Source: Nocardia vinacea
GTDB taxonomy: Bacteria; Actinomycetota; Actinomycetes; Mycobacteriales; Mycobacteriaceae
Length of the DNA stretch: 64,000 nt
Direction of reading: 5' to 3'
Assembly (NCBI RefSeq): GCF_035920345.1
Contig: NZ_CP109149.1
Coordinates: 2,418,001-2,482,000, forward strand
The notes beneath the pieces were generated by a model. It was not told where the DNA came from. It was given only the letters and a program-made list of their open reading frames with translations, and made no database searches. Shown piece by piece: positions 45,096 to 53,894 of the stretch. The translations under genes were made by a program, and so were the position numbers. Each line of letters begins with the position of its first letter. Within the stretch, counting starts at the first letter, position 1.

Positions 45096-45590
45096 GGCAC
45101 CAACGCTAGGTTTTAGAGTGCGCTCGAAGTCAAGAACCTTCCTCGTAACGCAACGAGTCCGGTTGCTCTTCCTCTCCCGGCTGGCTGTGGTTGTTGAGTA
45201 CCGGACGTTGCTTGGTAGGTGATTTGTGGTGGGATCGAAGGGTTGAGATTACATGAGTAGATGCGTATATCTACCTACCTAAATGTAATTTTTGTATTGC
45301 TGTTGTCTTCAAACCCCTCGCCATGGGCTCCGGTCTTGGCGCCTAGGACGTCGGCGTGAACCGATTTCCCTGTGCCCCAACTTGCTTCCCCACTGCCCTA
45401 CCCTGCGCACCCAAAACCCCACTCCCCCAGCCAGGTTCACCAGGGCAAGTGTTGCTATTCAAGTCGGCGCACAACACCGATAGCCGCATCCTCCCCTACA
45501 GAAGACGACCGACCAGTTACTCTCGTCGCGTGGTCCCGCCCGCCCCGGCCTGCGCCGGAGGTCCACGAGCGCCCAGGAAGCAGGAGTTCG
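45096..45590. other. 495-base divergent region with a low-GC patch
   Basis: Between the SDR and the GH1 gene. Positions 45240-45310 are markedly AT-rich for this genome and contain nested inverted repeats. Positions 45311-45590 have no convincing gene before the GH1 start; a frame reaching back to 45372 is open but lacks a ribosome site. Confidence 0.5.
45249..45288. promoter_or_regulatory. Nested inverted repeats in AT-rich patch
   Basis: TTACAT (45249-45254) pairs with ATGTAA (45283-45288), and inside it TAGAT (45258-45262) pairs with ATCTA (45269-45273). An operator for one or both divergent genes is the likeliest reading. Confidence 0.4.
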
Positions 45591-46913
45591 ATGCGATCGC
45601 CGAGTAGTCGCCATATCTTGGTCACACTGGTGGCCGGCACTGCCGCCTTGATGGCCGGTGGTCCAACGCCCGCGATAGCACAGCCCGCGCCGCCGGCGCA
45701 GGTGCAGCCGCTCGGTTCGGACTTTCTCTGGGGTGTCGCCGCATCGGGATATCAGTCCGAAGGCTATGCACCGGATAGCAATTGGTCCCGGTACGTGGCC
45801 GCAGGCAAGACGGACGACCCCTATCTGGAGTCCGTCGACTTCTACCATCGCTACCGGTCCGATATCGATCTGGCCGCGCAACTCGGCGTCAAGGTCTATC
45901 GAATCGGCATCAAGTGGGCGCGCGTGCAGCCGCGGCCGGGCGAATGGGATGAGGCCGGACTTCGCTTCTACGACAATGTGATCGCCGCGATCACGGCGGC
46001 CGGGATGCGCCCGATGCTCACCATCGATCACTGGGTGTATCCGGGCTGGGAGGTCGACCGCGGCGGCTGGTCGAATCCGAATATCGTCGAGGACTGGCTC
46101 GCCAACGCGCGCGCCGTCGTCGACCGATACGCCGCGGCCGACCCGCTGTGGGTCACCTTCAACGAACCCGCGGCCTACATCATGAACGAGACCTCGCACG
46201 GCGGCCTCTCCCCCGCCGACATTCCGGTGATGCAGGACCGAATCGCCCAGGCGCACAATGCCATCTACGACTACATCCACGCCGTGCAGCCGGGCGCCAT
46301 GGTCACCAGCAACGTCGCCTACATTCCGGCTGGTGAGGATGCGGTCAACGGCTCGTTCATCAATACTGTCGCCGCGAAACTCGACTACATCGGCATCGAT
46401 TACTACTACGGTGCGTCCCCCGACACCGTTACCAAGCTGAGCTTCAGCCAGCTGTGGAACAACCCCTTGGAGCCTGAGGGAATTTACTATGCCCTGCAAC
46501 ACTATTCACGAAAATTCCCGGGCCGGCCGCTCTATATCGTCGAGAACGGCATGCCCACCGAAAATGGCATGCCCCGAGCCGACGGCTACACCCGCGCCGA
46601 CGACCTCCGCGACACTGTCTACTGGCTGCAGCGCGCCAAGGCCGACGGTATGAACCTCATCGGCTACAACTACTGGAGCCTCACCGACAACTACGAATGG
46701 GGTTCGTACACGCCACGTTTCGGCCTCTACACGGTCGACGTCCGCACCGACCCCACCCTCACCCGCAAGCCCACCGACGCCGTACCCGCCTACACCGCCA
46801 TCACCCACCAGGACGGCGTTACCCCCGACTACCGCCCAACCCGCGCCCCCAAACCCTGCTCATTCGTCGACGCCGCCGCCAGTTGCGCCGACCCAGTCAC
46901 CGTCCCCCGCTAG
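45591..46913 (+). CDS. Secreted glycoside hydrolase family 1 (beta-glucosidase-like)
   Basis: 440 residues. Signal peptide MRSPSSRHILVTLVAGTAAL, cleavage near AIAQ. The GH1 barrel is clear: DFLWGVAASGYQSEG near 40, the acid/base Glu in TFNEPAAY near 190, and the nucleophile Glu in YIVENGMP near 320; NYWSLTDNYEWG near 365 forms the aglycone-side wall. Secretion is unusual for GH1 enzymes, which are mostly cytoplasmic. The C-terminal 40 residues add a Cys pair (KPCSFVDAAASCADP). AGGAG lies 5 bases before the ATG. Substrate glycoside unknown. Confidence 0.93.
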   Translation: MRSPSSRHILVTLVAGTAALMAGGPTPAIAQPAPPAQVQPLGSDFLWGVAASGYQSEGYAPDSNWSRYVAAGKTDDPYLESVDFYHRYRSDIDLAAQLGVKVYRIGIKWARVQPRPGEWDEAGLRFYDNVIAAITAAGMRPMLTIDHWVYPGWEVDRGGWSNPNIVEDWLANARAVVDRYAAADPLWVTFNEPAAYIMNETSHGGLSPADIPVMQDRIAQAHNAIYDYIHAVQPGAMVTSNVAYIPAGEDAVNGSFINTVAAKLDYIGIDYYYGASPDTVTKLSFSQLWNNPLEPEGIYYALQHYSRKFPGRPLYIVENGMPTENGMPRADGYTRADDLRDTVYWLQRAKADGMNLIGYNYWSLTDNYEWGSYTPRFGLYTVDVRTDPTLTRKPTDAVPAYTAITHQDGVTPDYRPTRAPKPCSFVDAAASCADPVTVPR

Positions 46914-47092
46914 TCGGAGTGCGCTCGACGGTGCGGTTCGCCGGCGTCACCGCATACCGGCACTACTAGGAGTTGTGCGTGCTGCTCGGGCCGCGGTGCG
47001 GGGACGTACAGTGCCGGGGTGGCGCCGCTACGCCGACCCGGCCGCCTACCAGCCCACCGGTGAGCAGCGGGCCCCGCAGCGGGACGAATTCT

Positions 47093-47339
47093 GCCGTCTG
47101 GTTGGCAAACCCGCCGACCCCGGCCGCGGTGGTCGACGAGCTCAGGGAGCTGGAGGCCGTGCTGTCCGGCGAGGACGGAGATCTGGTGATCTCGCCATTG
47201 ACCGCCGAAGACGTGCGTGTAGGTCGACTGGCCCTCGTTCGCGAAATACCGGCTCATAGGCCGCCACGTGGTCGACTTGCCCTCGGGCGGGAACAGTTAC
47301 CTGGCGCTGGCGGACACCGTCCCGGTGCGAACACCGTAG
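47093..47339 (+). pseudogene. Possible frameshifted remnant, family unknown
   Basis: Two plus-strand frames look coding in succession: AVVDELRELEAVLSGEDGDL in one (from 47093), then after about 47220 another frame reads WPSFAKYRLIGRHVVDLPSG and stops at 47339. Together they look like one damaged gene. No family could be assigned. Positions 46914-47092 hold nothing recognisable. Confidence 0.3.
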
Positions 47340-47358
47340 TGAGCGAATAGAACTGGAC

Positions 47359-47391
47359 GTCGGGGTCGGCGCCTGTGGTGCCGACCCCGAC
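47359..47391 (-). terminator. Hairpin terminator of the sulfonate operon
   Basis: GTCGGGGTCGGC (47359-47370) pairs perfectly with GCCGACCCCGAC (47380-47391), a 12-bp GC-rich stem with a 9-base loop, 5 bases beyond the tauD-like stop on the minus strand. Confidence 0.8.
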
Positions 47392-47396
47392 CCATG

Positions 47397-48326
47397 TCAG
47401 GACCCGGTGAACTGATTGCCGGAAATCGAGCGCGACTGCTCGCCGTTTACGCCGACCGGGATGTCGCCCTCGAGTGTGGTGCGGTACAGCACGCGGGTGA
47501 CATCGAGGTGGTTGAGGTCGCCCGGGGCCAGGTGGGCGGTGGCGCGGTTGTCCCAGAACGCCAGGCTGCCCTTTTCCCAACGGAATCGGACGGTGTAGGC
47601 CGGGTTCGACAGTTCGTCGAACAGCAGCTGGAGTACCGCGTCGCTCTGGGCCGGGCTCAGCCCGACGATGTGGGTGGTGAAACCGGGGTTGACGAAGAGC
47701 ACCTTCTCGCCGGTCACCGGGTGCACGCGCACGACGGGATGTTCGGTCACCAGCGGGGCATTGGCGACCTTCTTGGCGTAGTCGCTTTCCTCGTTCCATG
47801 CCGGACGGCTGCCGCCGAACCGGTGCACGGCCCGCAGCCCCTCGACGAACTTGCGCAGCGACTCGGGCAGGTTCGCGTAGGCCGCGGCGAGATTCGTCCA
47901 GCTGGTGTCCCCACCGCGCTCCGGGGCGATCTCGGCCCGCAGCAGCGACGCGGCGGGCGGGTTGATCAGTGCGGAGACATCGGTGTGCCACTGGTTGGTG
48001 TAGGTGAATTTCTTGATGCCGAAACGCTTTTCGTAGAGTCGGCTGTCGACGGCCAGAATTTCGGGGAATTCGGTCGGCGCGTCATCGTCGTAGGGATGTG
48101 ACGGCGTGACGGCGCCGAATCGCCGAGAGAAGGCGATGTGTTCGGCGTGACCGATGTGCTGGTCGCGGAAGAACAGCACCTTGTATTCGTAGAGGGCCGC
48201 GGTGATGTCGGCGACCTCCTGGTCGGTGAGTTCGGCCCGCAGGTCGACGCCCGCGATCTCGGCGCCGATATGTCCGGCGACGGGCGTGATCCGGAGGGTG
48301 GTGATGGGCTCGCTGACAGTGGTCAT
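47397..48326 (-). CDS. TauD/TfdA-family 2-oxoglutarate dioxygenase
   Basis: 309 residues, typical TauD length. Fe ligands: His and Asp in TNQWHTDVSALINPP (near 120) and the distal His in FWDNRATAHLAPGDL (near 265); the 2-oxoglutarate Arg is in RVLYRTTLEGD (near 285). Family members oxidise the carbon next to a sulfonate or sulfate ester to release sulfite or sulfate. It lies 109 bases downstream of the FMN monooxygenase and a full ssuABC transporter, so a role in sulfonate desulfonation is strongly suggested. The exact substrate is unknown. Confidence 0.9.
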   Translation of the reverse strand: MTTVSEPITTLRITPVAGHIGAEIAGVDLRAELTDQEVADITAALYEYKVLFFRDQHIGHAEHIAFSRRFGAVTPSHPYDDDAPTEFPEILAVDSRLYEKRFGIKKFTYTNQWHTDVSALINPPAASLLRAEIAPERGGDTSWTNLAAAYANLPESLRKFVEGLRAVHRFGGSRPAWNEESDYAKKVANAPLVTEHPVVRVHPVTGEKVLFVNPGFTTHIVGLSPAQSDAVLQLLFDELSNPAYTVRFRWEKGSLAFWDNRATAHLAPGDLNHLDVTRVLYRTTLEGDIPVGVNGEQSRSISGNQFTGS

Positions 48327-48435
48327 GGTCGTACCTTCTTCGGCAATGGATGGGGATGGTCGGTGGAGCACGGGCGACAACCGCTGCTGCCCATTCGCAT
48401 GAAGTCGACGGCGCGCCGCCTGGTCAGTCGGGGAC

Positions 48436-49782
48436 TCATGCGCCGAGTTCGGTTCGTACCTGGGCGAATTGGCTTTCCACCGGTGCCAGCCCGTAGTGCC
48501 CGCGCAGCGTCGTCGCGGTGTAGTCGGTGCGGAACAGGCCGCGCTCCTGCAGGATCGGGACCACCCGGTCCACGAAGTCCTCGAGGCCACCCGGCAGATA
48601 CGGCGGCATGATGTTGAAGCCGTCGGCGGCGCCGTTCTCGAACCAGGACTGCAGTTCGTCGGCGATATCGGTGGGTGTGCCTGCGAGGGTCCGGTGCCCG
48701 CGCCCGCCGCCCAGTTTGCCGATGAGCTGGCGCACCGTGAGTTTCTCGCGCTCGGCGAGTTCCTTGACCAGCGTGAATCTGCTCTTTCCGCCCTCGATTT
48801 CGCTCTCCGCGGGCAGCGGCGGCAGTGGTGCGTCGAGTGCGTGTTCGGTGAGATCGACGCCGAGCAGCGCAGACAGTTGCCGCAGGGCGTAATCCGGTGA
48901 GATGAGGTCGGTGAATTCCTGTTCGAGGGCGAGTGCTTCTTCGCGGGTGTCAGCGATGAACGGCACCAGACCGGGCAGCACCTTCAGTTCATCGGCCGAG
49001 CGACCGTACCTCGGCAGCCGCGCCTTCAGATCCCGATAGAACGCCTGCCCCTCCGCGAGCGAGCGCTGCGCGGTGAACACGGCCTCGGCGTAGTGCGCGG
49101 CGAAATCCTTACCGCTCTCCGACGATCCGGCCTGCACCAGCAGCGGGCGCCCCTGTGGGCTGCGCGGCGAATTCAGCGGGCCGCGTACCCGGAACCGATC
49201 ACTGGCGTAGTCGATGGTGTGCACTTTGTCCGGGTCGGCGAAGACGCCCTCGTCCGGATCGAGCACGATCGCCGAGGACTCCCAGCTGTCCCAGAGCCGC
49301 ACGGTGACATCCACGAACTCCTGTGCCCGCTCGTAGCGTCTGGCATGTTCGGGAATGGCGTCGAAGCCGAAGTTCAAGGCCTCGTCCTCGTTGCCCGAGG
49401 TGACGATATTCCAGCCCGCCCGACCGCTGCTGATGTGATCGAGTGAGGCGAATTTGCGGGCCAGGTTGAACGGTTCGTTGTAGGTGGTCGACGCCGTCGC
49501 GATGAGCCCGACCCGTTCGGTCGCCGCAGCGATCGCGGCAAGCAAGGTGACCGGCTCGAATACGGCGAGGGTATTGCGCTTGATCCGCGGTCCGACGGCC
49601 AACCCGTCGGCGAAGAAGACCGAGTCGAGTTTGCCGCGTTCGGCGATCCGGCCGAGCTCCTGAAAATGCCGCACATCCAGTACGCGGCGCTCCTCGGTCC
49701 GGGGGTGCCGCCAGGCCGCCTCGTGATGTCCGACGCCCATCAGGAAGGCATTGAGGTGGAATTGCTTGCGGGGTAACGACAT
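48436..49782 (-). CDS. NtaA/DmoA-family FMN-dependent monooxygenase
   Basis: 448 residues, a bacterial luciferase-like TIM barrel. Family signatures: QFHLNAFLMGVGHHEAAWRHP near 7 (key A-W-R-H-P), FFADGLAVGP near 57, FEPVTLLAAIAAATERVGLIATAST and GRAGWNIVTSGNEDEA near 130, then SPQGRPLLVQAGSSESGKDFAA near 225. These enzymes use FMNH2 and O2 to cleave C-S or C-N bonds in dialkyl sulfides, sulfones or chelators. AAGGA precedes the ATG. It follows ssuC by 8 bases. No flavin reductase gene is nearby, so one must be supplied elsewhere. Confidence 0.92.
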   Translation of the reverse strand: MSLPRKQFHLNAFLMGVGHHEAAWRHPRTEERRVLDVRHFQELGRIAERGKLDSVFFADGLAVGPRIKRNTLAVFEPVTLLAAIAAATERVGLIATASTTYNEPFNLARKFASLDHISSGRAGWNIVTSGNEDEALNFGFDAIPEHARRYERAQEFVDVTVRLWDSWESSAIVLDPDEGVFADPDKVHTIDYASDRFRVRGPLNSPRSPQGRPLLVQAGSSESGKDFAAHYAEAVFTAQRSLAEGQAFYRDLKARLPRYGRSADELKVLPGLVPFIADTREEALALEQEFTDLISPDYALRQLSALLGVDLTEHALDAPLPPLPAESEIEGGKSRFTLVKELAEREKLTVRQLIGKLGGGRGHRTLAGTPTDIADELQSWFENGAADGFNIMPPYLPGGLEDFVDRVVPILQERGLFRTDYTATTLRGHYGLAPVESQFAQVRTELGA

Positions 49783-49790
49783 CGGAGTCC

Positions 49791-50666
49791 TTAACGGGAG
49801 GGCTCGGCGCGCCACCGGGACAGGTGGCGTTCGAGAGCGACGAGTAGGCCGTTGAAACTCAGCCCGAGTAGCGAGATGGCGATGATGCCCGCATACATAT
49901 TCGGGATCTGGAAGTTCTGCTGGGCCGCGGTGATCAGATAGCCGAGTCCGGCACGGGCACCGACCATTTCGGCGGCGATGAGCACCAGGATCGAGGACGC
50001 CGCCGCCATTCGCACGCCGGTGAAGATCGATGGCACCGCAGCGGGCAGGATCACCTTCTGGAACAGCCGAATCGGCGAGAAGCCGAGCGACACGGCGGAT
50101 TTGATCAGCAGCGGGTCCACGGTGCGCACACCGGTGATGGTGTTCAACAGGATCGGGAAGAAGCTCGCGTACACCACGAGCGCGATCTTGGAGGTCTCCC
50201 CGATGCCCAGGATCAGGATGAACACGGGCAACAGCGCCAGTGCCGCGGTATTGCGGAACAATTCGAGGATCGGGTTCAGAAAGTCGGCCACCGGTCGATA
50301 CCAGGCGATGGCGACACCGACCGGAATGGCCACTGCGAGCGCGAGCGAAAATCCGGTCGCCGACCGCGTCAGGCTCGTCGAGACGTGCTCCCACATCTGA
50401 CCGCTCTGCACCAGATCGATGAAGGCCTGCGCGACGGTCGAAAACGGCGGCAGGAAGACCTCGTCCACCAAACCGAGCCGGGGCGCCGCCTCCCATATCG
50501 CGACCAGCAGGCCGATGGCGAAGGTGGGCTTGAAGATTCGCCACGCCAGCAGCGCGACCGCCCGCACTACCCGCGACACGTCGACTTTCCGTGTCGGCGC
50601 GGACTCGGCCCGGCTGCGGATGACAACCGGCCGTGACTTCTCGACGACTTGCACTGCGCTAGACAT
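49791..50666 (-). CDS. ssuC: Sulfonate-type ABC transporter permease
   Basis: 291 residues, about six helices with a hydrophilic N-terminus. The BPD-type EAA loop is at VSLGFSPIRLFQKVILPAAVPSIFTGVR near 200 (key SLGFS...VILPAAVPSI). This is the SsuC/TauC subfamily. ATG 50666 overlaps the ATPase stop by 8 bases, so translation is probably coupled. With SsuB and SsuA-like proteins it forms an importer for aliphatic sulfonates or related sulfur compounds. Confidence 0.92.
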   Translation of the reverse strand: MSSAVQVVEKSRPVVIRSRAESAPTRKVDVSRVVRAVALLAWRIFKPTFAIGLLVAIWEAAPRLGLVDEVFLPPFSTVAQAFIDLVQSGQMWEHVSTSLTRSATGFSLALAVAIPVGVAIAWYRPVADFLNPILELFRNTAALALLPVFILILGIGETSKIALVVYASFFPILLNTITGVRTVDPLLIKSAVSLGFSPIRLFQKVILPAAVPSIFTGVRMAAASSILVLIAAEMVGARAGLGYLITAAQQNFQIPNMYAGIIAISLLGLSFNGLLVALERHLSRWRAEPSR

Positions 50667-51498
50667 GAACCGGCTTCCTCTCGATGCTCGTGGCCGACAA
50701 CGACTCGCGTTCGAGTCCCTGCGCCCGGGTGACTTCGCTTTGCAACTGCGACCAGATCTGGTGCCGTGCCTCCCGGAAGGGTTCGCTGGAGCGCACATCC
50801 GCACCGGAGTTCCGGTCGATATCGATATCGATCACCGCCTTGATCCGCCCCGGCCGTGAGGTCAGCACGGCGACTCGCTGGCCGAGGTAGACGGCCTCGT
50901 CGATGCCGTGGGTGATGAACAGAATCGTTTTCCCGGTGGCCTTCCAGATCCGTAACAGTTCGTCCTGCAATGACTCCCGGGTCTGGGCGTCGAGTGCGGC
51001 GAACGGCTCGTCCATCAGCAGCACCTCCGGATCGAAGGCGAGGCTGCGGGCGATGGCGACTCGCTGTTTCATGCCGCCGGACAGCTCATGCGGATATCGG
51101 TCGCCGAATCCGGCCAGGCCCACCAGTTCCAGGTATTCGTCGGCGATCTTCCGGCGTTCCCGACGTCGGACACCCTTCGCCTCCAAACCGAATTCGATAT
51201 TTGCCCGGGCGGTGCGCCACGGCAGCAGCGCGTACTGCTGGAAGACGATGCCGCGGTCCAGACCGGGTCCGCTGATCGGCTTGCCGTCCAACAGGATTCG
51301 CCCGGCACTCGGCTTGCTGAGCCCGCCGAGCAGATCGAGCAGCGTCGACTTCCCGGAACCGCTCGGGCCAACAAGCACCAGGAACTCGCCATCGCGCAAT
51401 TCCAGCGAAATATCCTCGATTGCGGTGAACTCCTCGTTCGACCCACGGACCGGGAACTGTTTGCGCACTCCGGTGAGTGCGAGTTTCACCTGACTCAT
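50659..51498 (-). CDS. ssuB: Sulfonate-type ABC transporter ATP-binding protein
   Basis: 279 residues. Walker A GPSGSGKST near 45, Q-loop IVFQQYALLPWRTARANI (near 88; the QxxxLxPW pattern of SsuB/TauB), signature LSGGMKQRVAIARSLA near 140, Walker B VLLMDEPFAALD and the switch His in ITHGIDEAVYL. The C-terminal 50 residues are an extension typical of the subfamily. The ATG overlaps the solute-binding protein stop as ATGA. Cytoplasmic face of the importer. Confidence 0.93.
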   Translation of the reverse strand: MSQVKLALTGVRKQFPVRGSNEEFTAIEDISLELRDGEFLVLVGPSGSGKSTLLDLLGGLSKPSAGRILLDGKPISGPGLDRGIVFQQYALLPWRTARANIEFGLEAKGVRRRERRKIADEYLELVGLAGFGDRYPHELSGGMKQRVAIARSLAFDPEVLLMDEPFAALDAQTRESLQDELLRIWKATGKTILFITHGIDEAVYLGQRVAVLTSRPGRIKAVIDIDIDRNSGADVRSSEPFREARHQIWSQLQSEVTRAQGLERESLSATSIERKPVHV

Positions 51499-52580
51499 TT
51501 CGACGCGACCACCTCTCCGGTCGGTCCGGTGGCCGGACCGTAGGTACCGTTGGCGTACGGGTTGTCCTTGTTGGTGTACAGATCCTTCGCCGTCAGCTTT
51601 CCGGCGGGCACATCACCGTTGCGGACCAGCCAATCGATCCAGATCTGCAGTTCCTTCTCCGCGATCACCGCACCGGGGACCGGGAGGCCTGGGCTCCGCC
51701 AGAATTTCAGCAGATCGGTGTTCTCATTGCGTCCGCGCTTGTTGATGATCGAGGCGAAGCGCGCGACCACCTCATCGCGCGGGGTCACCTGCAGCCAGCG
51801 CGTCGCCCGCGCGGTCCCCTGGACGAAGTCCTTGACGGCCTCCGGGTGCTGGGCGATGTAATCCTTGCGGAAAACATAAGTGCCGTAGTCGAATTGACCG
51901 AACAGATCCTTATCGGTGTAGAGCGCGTGGATACCGCCGCGCCCGACCGCGCTCTCCCGGAAGACTGCGCCCAACGCGGCGACATCGATCTGCCCCTTGC
52001 GCAGAGCGTCCTCGGTATTGGCCGGCGGCACCACGATCAACTCGACCTGTTTGATCTCCTGGTCGGTCAGCCCCTGCTGGTGCAGCCATTCCCGGGTGAT
52101 GAATTCATGGTGTGCGCCAAGGGTATTGATGCCGACCTTCTTGCCGATCAGATCCCTGGGCGAGTTGATGCCCGAATCGTCACGGACGAAGTAGCCGGTG
52201 AACGACTGCTCATCCGCGCCGTACGAGCTGAGCACCGAGGTGACGGGCGCACCGCCCGCGGCCAACTTGACGACCGCGCCGTTGAAGGCGCTGCCGAACT
52301 CGATCTGGCGGGTCGCGGCGGCCTGGATATTCGCCGGTCCGCTGGTGGTGTCACCCTCCCAGTGCAGCGCGATCTTGCTGAAGTAGCCGAGATCGTCCGC
52401 CAGTTCGTATGCCGAGACCTGGCCGGTCGATCCCTGGTAGCGCAATACGGCCTTGCCGTCGGCATTGGTGCCCGGCTCGGATTTGCCGCAGCCGGTGAGC
52501 ACCGCGACCGCGGCGGGAATGGTGAGTACGGCGGCCACCGCACGGACGAACCGTGGCCTGGTTTTCGGGGACAGCGTCAT
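51495..52580 (-). CDS. ssuA: Sulfonate ABC transporter substrate-binding lipoprotein
   Basis: 361 residues. Lipoprotein signal: basic start, hydrophobic core and LTGC lipobox near residue 32 (VAVLTGCGKSE). The SsuA/TauA-like fold shows in TRQIEFGSAFNGAVVKLAAGG (near 95), LIGKKVGINTLGAHHEF (near 148) and DVAALGAVFRESAV (near 200). It anchors on the outer face of the cytoplasmic membrane and delivers the substrate to SsuBC. ATG 52580 is chosen; the frame extends to 52631 without reason. A leader peptide gene lies 119 bases upstream. Its ribosome site is weak (AAAGAA), consistent with regulated or coupled initiation. Confidence 0.92.
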   Translation of the reverse strand: MTLSPKTRPRFVRAVAAVLTIPAAVAVLTGCGKSEPGTNADGKAVLRYQGSTGQVSAYELADDLGYFSKIALHWEGDTTSGPANIQAAATRQIEFGSAFNGAVVKLAAGGAPVTSVLSSYGADEQSFTGYFVRDDSGINSPRDLIGKKVGINTLGAHHEFITREWLHQQGLTDQEIKQVELIVVPPANTEDALRKGQIDVAALGAVFRESAVGRGGIHALYTDKDLFGQFDYGTYVFRKDYIAQHPEAVKDFVQGTARATRWLQVTPRDEVVARFASIINKRGRNENTDLLKFWRSPGLPVPGAVIAEKELQIWIDWLVRNGDVPAGKLTAKDLYTNKDNPYANGTYGPATGPTGEVVASK

Positions 52581-52636
52581 GGAAGTTCTTTCACGGAATG
52601 CGCACTGCCGCAGCGCAATAGGGCACGCCACAACGG

Positions 52637-52660
52637 CAGGTAAGCGCGGAGGATTACCTG
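52637..52660 (-). promoter_or_regulatory. Stem-loop between leader peptide and ssuA
   Basis: CAGGTAA (52637-52643) pairs with TTACCTG (52654-52660), a 7-bp stem; on the transcribed strand the 10-base loop contains TCCTCC, an anti-Shine-Dalgarno-like run. It lies between the leader peptide stop and ssuA, where an attenuator would be expected. Confidence 0.5.
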
Positions 52661-52699
52661 ATCGGCTAATGCGGCGACCCTATTTCGGCGACCGCGGAT

Positions 52700-52777
52700 T
52701 CAGGCGCGACAGACTCCATGGGGCAGGCGCATGAAATCCACCGTGCGACGGCGGATCAGCGCAATGGATTCGATCAT
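52700..52777 (-). CDS. Leader peptide of the sulfonate operon
   Basis: 25 codons, MIESIALIRRRTVDFMRLPH followed by GVCRA and stop. The R-R-x-V-D-x-x-R...C-R pattern matches the short 'putative leader peptides' that precede many sulfur-assimilation genes in actinobacteria, as I remember them; related upstream ORFs in mycobacteria act as cysteine-responsive attenuators. GAAGG lies 9 bases before the ATG. Its position 119 bases upstream of ssuA, on the same strand, and the hairpin between them support an attenuation role. Confidence 0.72.
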   Translation of the reverse strand: MIESIALIRRRTVDFMRLPHGVCRA

Positions 52778-52883
52778 GTCAACGACCTTCGTGGGATTCG
52801 GATAGAAGCGGCGACCCCGCGGCTTTGTGTCCATGGTGGGGTCGCCCGCCAGGGACGACAATGCCGATTTCACATTGTGAAAA

Positions 52884-53648
52884 TCACCGTGAGTACAACT
52901 CCACCGGCGCATCGGTGATGGCGGCGGTGGACTGGAACAGTGGCCCGATCCGGCCCGCGATCTGCCGCATAGCAGGCACGATGCCGCGCACCAGTTCCTC
53001 GTTCAGCCGCGCAGAACGGGCCTGCACGCCGAGCGCACCCCAGACCTGCCTATCGGGGCCGAGGACCGGCACCGCCACCGAGCGGACCGGATCCTCGCGC
53101 TCGATGATCTCCACGGCGAAACCGCTGCGCCGCACACGATCCAGATCTGTCAGCGGCGCAGGCCGTCGATCGAGTCCGTCGACAAAGGGCGCGAAGGCCA
53201 GCAGGGCCTGGCCGACGGCGCTGGAGCGCAGCGGCTGGCGGGCCTGCGGCAACTGGTTGGGGCAGAAGTACACCGGCGGCCGCGCCTGGAAGACCGTGAC
53301 CGCGTCCCGCTCGTCGGCGACGCTCAGGCTAACGGTGATCTTGATGCCTGCGGCCAGCGCGTAGAGGTGCGGTGCGGCCGCGTCGATGCCCAACCGCGAC
53401 AGCGCGGGTCGGGCCAGCGAGGCCAGCCCGTGTCCGATGCGATAGCGATCGGTCGCCGGATCCTGCTCCAGCAACCGGCCCCGCACCAATGCCTGGGCCA
53501 GCCGATAAGTCGTGCTGACCGGAAATCCAGCACGATGCGCCAATTCGCTCACCGACAGCTCGGGATCATCGCCCTCGAAGCAGTTCAGTACGTGAATCGC
53601 GCGGTCGACCGCTTGGGCACCCGAACGGGGTTGATCGGCGGCAGTCAT
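52884..53648 (-). CDS. IclR-family transcriptional regulator
   Basis: 254 residues. An N-terminal winged helix (residues about 12-70: VDRAIHVLNCFEGDDPELSVSELAHRAGFPVSTTYRLAQAL, key SVSELAHRAGFPVSTTYRL) is followed by the IclR effector domain with GQALLAFAPF near 140 and VAVPVLGPDRQVWGALGVQAR near 190. AGGAGG lies 5 bases before the ATG. It sits between the divergent flavoprotein/ferredoxin pair and the leader peptide plus ssu operon, so it probably controls one or both. Effector unknown; a sulfur-containing acid is plausible. Confidence 0.92.
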   Translation of the reverse strand: MTAADQPRSGAQAVDRAIHVLNCFEGDDPELSVSELAHRAGFPVSTTYRLAQALVRGRLLEQDPATDRYRIGHGLASLARPALSRLGIDAAAPHLYALAAGIKITVSLSVADERDAVTVFQARPPVYFCPNQLPQARQPLRSSAVGQALLAFAPFVDGLDRRPAPLTDLDRVRRSGFAVEIIEREDPVRSVAVPVLGPDRQVWGALGVQARSARLNEELVRGIVPAMRQIAGRIGPLFQSTAAITDAPVELYSR

Positions 53649-53894
53649 GGTTCCTCCTGATATTTCTACCGATCGGGATGTGGCCAGAACTATCGCCGGG
53701 CAATCCGAGCACGGCAATGGTTCTGCGCCCGCTGCGCCGATTCCTCGCGCAGGAATCTCGGTAGCGTCAAAATCGCGCTGATTCGAAGGGTTCTGCGATC
53801 GCGGCGACGTGCACAGAATTGAATTCCCCGCGCTGACCCCGCATTCCGCCGACGATTGCCTCTTTCGCAATCCCGACGTATCAGGAGCAGACGC

